Assembly: GCF_000802385.1 (NCBI RefSeq)
Contig: NZ_JTDN01000002.1
Location: 806,001-870,000, forward strand
Source of the DNA: Croceibacterium mercuriale
Lineage (GTDB): Bacteria; Pseudomonadota; Alphaproteobacteria; Sphingomonadales; Sphingomonadaceae
Direction: 5' to 3'
DNA length: 64,000 nucleotides
Shown here: positions 61,205 to 64,000 of the stretch, piece by piece
Numbering within the stretch: the first letter of the stretch is position 1
Layout of the letters: the number at the start of each line of letters is the position of its first letter
Translations under genes and position numbers: made by a program
The notes under the pieces: model-generated
Database searches by the model: none
Seen by the model: the letters and a program-made list of their open reading frames with translations, nothing else
Told to the model about the DNA's origin: nothing

Positions 61205-61873
61205 TCAGACCGGCTTCCAGCCGATCTCCGCCACCCGGGCCGATCGCGGCACATCGGTCACTGCCTCGCGCACGGTGACGCTTTCGCCGGGGGCCAGGCG
61301 CTTCTTGGGCGGGGCGACTTCCCAGCTGTAGACGATCCGGTCCCGCGCATCGCGCAGCACGATCAGGATCGGCGGCACGTCGGTGCTGCTGTCGGTGCGG
61401 TTGGTGATGGTGCCGCTGGCGCCGAAATATTCCGTGCCGTCGGGCAGCTGCTGCCATTCCTGCCGGTCCGCGGGGAAGTCCAGCGCCAGGCCGGGCCGCC
61501 CGGCATCGAAGGTCGCGCGCGGGATCGGCAGCCAGTCCGGCGGGCCCCACCAGCTGACCGCAGCGGCACTGGCGCCGCCCAGCACGGCCAGGATCACCAG
61601 CGCCCAGACCCACAGTCGACGCTGGCCGGACCGGTCACGCGGGGGTGCCGGGGCGGGTGCATCCTCGACTTCGGCGTTCGGTTCTTCCTGCGGGGCAGCC
61701 GCTGCGATGTCCTCGGCAGCGGCGCTCTCCGGCTCATCCGCCGGCATGTCGACCGCGGCTTCCTGGAACCAGCTTTCGCCGCATTTCGCGCAACGCACGG
61801 TACGGCCGTTCGGCGGTATGGCCGTTTCCGACACCTGGTAGCGCGTGGCGCAGGCGGGGCACTCGATCATCAT
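61205..61873 (-). CDS. MJ0042-type zinc-ribbon single-pass membrane protein
   Basis: This 222-residue protein begins MMIECPACATRYQVSETAIP with a CxxC...CxxC zinc ribbon completed by VRCAKCGESWFQ. An acidic, Ala/Pro-rich linker (about 42-80) follows, then one transmembrane helix (LWVWALVILAVLGGASAAAV) and a periplasmic domain of about 110 residues (FGASGTITNRTDSSTDVPPI, VLRDARDRIVYSWEVAPPKK, GESVTVREAVTDVPRSA), a DUF3426-like beta-sandwich. Such proteins are widespread in proteobacteria with no defined role. The start may be 61873 or 61870. It is divergent from the YdcF-like gene. Confidence 0.85.
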   Translation of the reverse strand: MMIECPACATRYQVSETAIPPNGRTVRCAKCGESWFQEAAVDMPADEPESAAAEDIAAAAPQEEPNAEVEDAPAPAPPRDRSGQRRLWVWALVILAVLGGASAAAVSWWGPPDWLPIPRATFDAGRPGLALDFPADRQEWQQLPDGTEYFGASGTITNRTDSSTDVPPILIVLRDARDRIVYSWEVAPPKKRLAPGESVTVREAVTDVPRSARVAEIGWKPV

Positions 61874-62031
61874 GGTGCCGCAGCCGTAGAGCGGCGTGAC
61901 GGCAGCAACAAGCCACCCGCGTGCACCATGCCCCGCCGCCGCTCTTTTTTCCCCAGCGATCCATGCCTATAGCCGGTCGCAGCCATGTCACTCCGCCATC
62001 CAGCCTGCCGTGCGCCACTCCGGAGCGCCCT

Positions 62032-62562
62032 GTGATCCGCCGCCTGCTGGCACTGGCCGTGCTGTTGTGGGTGCTCGGCTTCCTGTGGTTTGCCGTCGCG
62101 CTGCCGCAGCCGGCACCGGCCAGCCGGACCGACGCGATCGTGGTCCCGACCGGCAGCGGCGGGCGCATCCAGCGCGGGCTGGCACTGCTGCGCGATGACG
62201 CGGCGCCGCACCTGCTGGTCAGCGGCGTGGCGGAGGAGGTCCGCCCGGCCGAGTTCGCCGCCGAATACAATGTGCCGGCGGCCACGATGCGCTGCTGCGT
62301 GACGCTGGGTTTCGCCGCGCTGGACACCCGCGGCAATGCGCTGGAAACCGCCCAATGGGTGGAGGAGCAGCGCGTGCGGTCGCTACGGCTGGTCACCACG
62401 GACTGGCACATGCGCCGCGCCGCGCTGGAACTGGGCGCAACGCTGCCGGCCGATGTGGTGGTGGTGCAGGATGCGGTCCGGTCCGAACCGTCGCTGTTCA
62501 CGCTGTTCCTGGAATATCACAAGCTGCTGGCCGCCTGGGTCGTGTCGCTGGGCAAAGGCTGA
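62032..62562 (+). CDS. YdcF/DUF218 family protein
   Basis: This 176-residue protein has an N-terminal membrane helix (LLALAVLLWVLGFLWFAVAL) and a DUF218 domain: DAIVVPTGSGGRIQRGLALL, LLVSGVAEEVRPAEF, DTRGNALETAQWVEEQ and LVTTDWHMRRAALEL. The TxxNT-like and DWHMRRA motifs are typical. DUF218 proteins are linked to envelope or cofactor functions (ElyC, SanA, YdcF) without a settled reaction. The start GTG 62032 has GGAG 6 bases upstream. It is followed three bases after its stop by the PlsC-like gene, so the two are co-transcribed. Confidence 0.88.
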   Translation: MIRRLLALAVLLWVLGFLWFAVALPQPAPASRTDAIVVPTGSGGRIQRGLALLRDDAAPHLLVSGVAEEVRPAEFAAEYNVPAATMRCCVTLGFAALDTRGNALETAQWVEEQRVRSLRLVTTDWHMRRAALELGATLPADVVVVQDAVRSEPSLFTLFLEYHKLLAAWVVSLGKG

Positions 62563-62565
62563 CCG

Positions 62566-63258
62566 GTGAACCTGCTGCGATCACTGGCCTTCTACATCGG
62601 CTTCTACAGCGCGACCGTCTGGCTGGTGTCGTCGGCGCTGATCGCCGCACGCTGGGCGCCGCACCGGCTGGACCCGGTGGTACGCCGCTGGGCACGGGCC
62701 CATCGCTGGTGCCTGCGCCACCTGGCCGGGATCCGCATACAGGAGGAAGGGCCGCGTCCGGACCACCCGGTGATCTACGCCATGCGGCACGAATCGTTCT
62801 TCGAGGCGATCGACCTGCCCGGCCTGCTGTATCGGCCGGCGGTCTTCGCCAAGCGCGAGCTGTTCGACCTGCCCGGCTGGGGCCGGGTGGCGGCCGCCTA
62901 TGGCCTGGTGCCGGTCTATCGCGAGGCTGGCGCCAGCAGCCTGCGCGACATGCTGAAGCAGGCAAAAAGCCGGGTGGCGGATGGCCGGCCGCTGGCGATC
63001 TTTCCCGAAGGTACCCGCACGCCGCACGGGGTGCGGGCGCCGCTGCGGCCGGGCTTCGTCGGCATCTACAAGGCGACGGGCCTGCCGATCGTGCCCGTCG
63101 CGGTGAACAGCGGGCCGCTCTATCACCGCTGGATCAAGCGGCCGGGCATCATCACGATCCGCTTCGGCGAGCCCATCCCCCCGGGCCGGCCGCGGGAGGA
63201 GGTGGAGGCGCGGGTGCTGGCGGCGATCAATGTGCTGAATGGAACCGGGTCAGCCTGA
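62566..63258 (+). CDS. 1-acyl-sn-glycerol-3-phosphate acyltransferase (PlsC-like)
   Basis: This 230-residue membrane-associated enzyme is predicted to acylate lysophosphatidate to phosphatidate. It has an N-terminal hydrophobic helix (FYIGFYSATVWLVSSALIA). Block I is YAMRHESFFEAID, an HX4E rather than the usual HX4D; block II is AVFAKRELFDLPGWG and block III is LAIFPEGTRTPHG, followed by GLPIVPVAVNSGP. HX4E variants occur in related acyltransferases. The start GTG 62566 has AAAGG about 8 bases upstream. Together with the upstream YdcF gene it forms an envelope-related pair. Specificity for lysophosphatidate rather than another lyso-lipid is assumed. Confidence 0.88.
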   Translation: MNLLRSLAFYIGFYSATVWLVSSALIAARWAPHRLDPVVRRWARAHRWCLRHLAGIRIQEEGPRPDHPVIYAMRHESFFEAIDLPGLLYRPAVFAKRELFDLPGWGRVAAAYGLVPVYREAGASSLRDMLKQAKSRVADGRPLAIFPEGTRTPHGVRAPLRPGFVGIYKATGLPIVPVAVNSGPLYHRWIKRPGIITIRFGEPIPPGRPREEVEARVLAAINVLNGTGSA

Positions 63259-63340
63259 GCAATCGGCTATTGCGAGCCATTACCACATTGCGTAGGGCAG
63301 TCGGACCGGCAGCAGGATCGCTGCCGGCAAGAGGTCCTGC

Positions 63341-63898
63341 ATGTCATCGCCTTCCTTATTCGCGCTACCCTTGGCGGCCATGCTGGCGATTGCCGGCGTG
63401 CTGGCGCTCCGGCTTGGCTGGGGGCGGCGGCAGCCGACACCATCGGTGGCGGGCTGGGCGATGCTGGCCGGCGCGGTGTGGGCCGGGGCTGCAGCCGGCG
63501 GGGCTTGGGGCATCACGGTGGCCAGCCTGTGGGCCATGGTCACCGCACTGGCTCTGGTCGGGCTGGCCGCTTGGCAGGCCCCGGCGCCCGTCCGCAGCCC
63601 GCGCCTGTCACGCGTGGCCACGCCGCCCGCGCGCCAGCCGTCGCGGATCGGCGGCCGCCTGGCGACCTTCGCAATCGTGGCGATCGGCGGCCTGGTCGCC
63701 GCGACGGGGCTGGCCCTCGCCGTGCACTGGCTGGCTACGCTGGCCGGAGCGGGAGAGGCGAACGCCAATGTCGCGTTGCTGTTCACCCTGCCGCTTGCCT
63801 GGGCGGTGCTGGCGCACCTGCTGATGACCGCATCCCGCCGTTCGCAGGGCGTGACGCTCGTCGCCTGCCTCGCCGCCGCCATTCCCGCATTGCTGTAA
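63341..63898 (+). CDS. Small multi-pass membrane protein, hypothetical
   Basis: This 185-residue protein has about five hydrophobic helices: FALPLAAMLAIAGVLALRLG, then VAGWAMLAGAVWAGAAAGGA, VASLWAMVTALALVGLAAWQ, ATFAIVAIGGLVAATGLALA and VALLFTLPLAWAVLAHLLMT. A basic cytosolic loop (RSPRLSRVATPPARQPSRIG) lies in the middle. AAGAGG precedes ATG 63341. It lies 8 bases before a PepSY-type gene, and small membrane proteins of this sort often precede PepSY proteins in iron-uptake-associated operons of sphingomonads. I do not recognise a named family with confidence. Confidence 0.7.
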   Translation: MSSPSLFALPLAAMLAIAGVLALRLGWGRRQPTPSVAGWAMLAGAVWAGAAAGGAWGITVASLWAMVTALALVGLAAWQAPAPVRSPRLSRVATPPARQPSRIGGRLATFAIVAIGGLVAATGLALAVHWLATLAGAGEANANVALLFTLPLAWAVLAHLLMTASRRSQGVTLVACLAAAIPALL

Positions 63899-63906
63899 GA
63901 ACTATC

Positions 63907-64000
63907 ATGACCACCCCGCCATCCTCGCCGCTGCGCAATGCCCTGTCCGCCCATTCGGCCGTGGGGCTGATCGTCGGCGCGCTGCTGTATATCGTGTGCG
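63907..64000 (+). CDS. PepSY-domain membrane protein, 5' fragment
   Basis: The visible 31 codons read MTTPPSSPLRNALSAHSAVG then LIVGALLYIVC, with a first membrane helix that matches the N-terminus of PepSY-associated TM proteins (LSAHSAxGLxxGALLYIVC). The rest is outside the window. It starts 8 bases after the stop of the small membrane protein gene and is probably co-transcribed with it. Such proteins often accompany siderophore receptors. Confidence 0.6.
   Translation, partial: MTTPPSSPLRNALSAHSAVGLIVGALLYIVC

Overview
This is a contiguous, GC-rich (roughly two-thirds G+C), gene-dense chromosomal window. It fits an alphaproteobacterium of the order Sphingomonadales (Sphingomonadaceae or Erythrobacteraceae type). 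The basis is the alphaproteobacterial form of RpoB/RpoC, many TonB-receptor/DoxX/SDR/PepSY-type neighbours, short intergenic spaces and frequent 1-4 base stop/start overlaps. I cannot fix the genus from sequence alone. No insertion sequence, prophage, CRISPR array or rRNA operon is visible; one tRNA gene, tRNA-Leu(GAG), is present.

Layout. 1-847 (minus): a three-gene unit of a tiny hydrophobic protein, a DUF2975 membrane protein and an Xre-type regulator, with TATCG/CGATA operators at its promoter. 954-9863 (plus): rpoB-rpoC with its own sigma70-like promoter, no rplL in front, and a textbook terminator. 9943-18284: an old-yellow-enzyme oxidoreductase, a lipase overlapped by an ankyrin lipoprotein (possible effector/immunity pair), a META-like lipoprotein, a glutamyl-tRNA synthetase, a zinc-type TonB receptor with a Zur-like box, a DoxX protein and dCTP deaminase. 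18340-25496: a rhamnogalacturonan lyase (PL11) with a coupled membrane-anchored protein, bifunctional PutA, thioredoxin reductase and a MarR regulator.

26114-42814 is the centrepiece: a seven-gene operon glgE-treS/mak-glgB-glgX-treZ-malQ-treY in which every junction is a 4-base or slightly longer overlap (the treZ start is ambiguous). A convergent GH15 gene follows. Together they can make trehalose from alpha-glucan (TreY/TreZ), isomerise it to maltose and phosphorylate it (TreS-maltokinase fusion), polymerise it (GlgE), branch it (GlgB) and break the polymer down again (GlgX, MalQ, GH15). A GGAAC-N16-GTTT element in front of glgE resembles the alphaproteobacterial general-stress (EcfG) promoter.

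42830-54090 is entirely on the minus strand: an EAL-domain protein, a subtilase autotransporter carrying seven copies of the heptapeptide TGYIRAF, a hybrid histidine kinase with a periplasmic TPR sensor, a lone receiver, two short-chain dehydrogenases and the GH15 enzyme. The invariant heptapeptide, kept while its codons vary, is the most unusual signal in the window.

54170-64000: an AEC transporter, an ExoD-like protein, the CstA/YbdD carbon-starvation transporter pair, a type III polyketide synthase-methyltransferase-FAD oxidoreductase operon (probably an alkyl-phenolic or quinone lipid), tRNA-Leu, a zinc-ribbon membrane protein, a YdcF/DUF218 protein, a PlsC-like acyltransferase, a small membrane protein and the start of a PepSY-domain membrane protein cut by the window edge.
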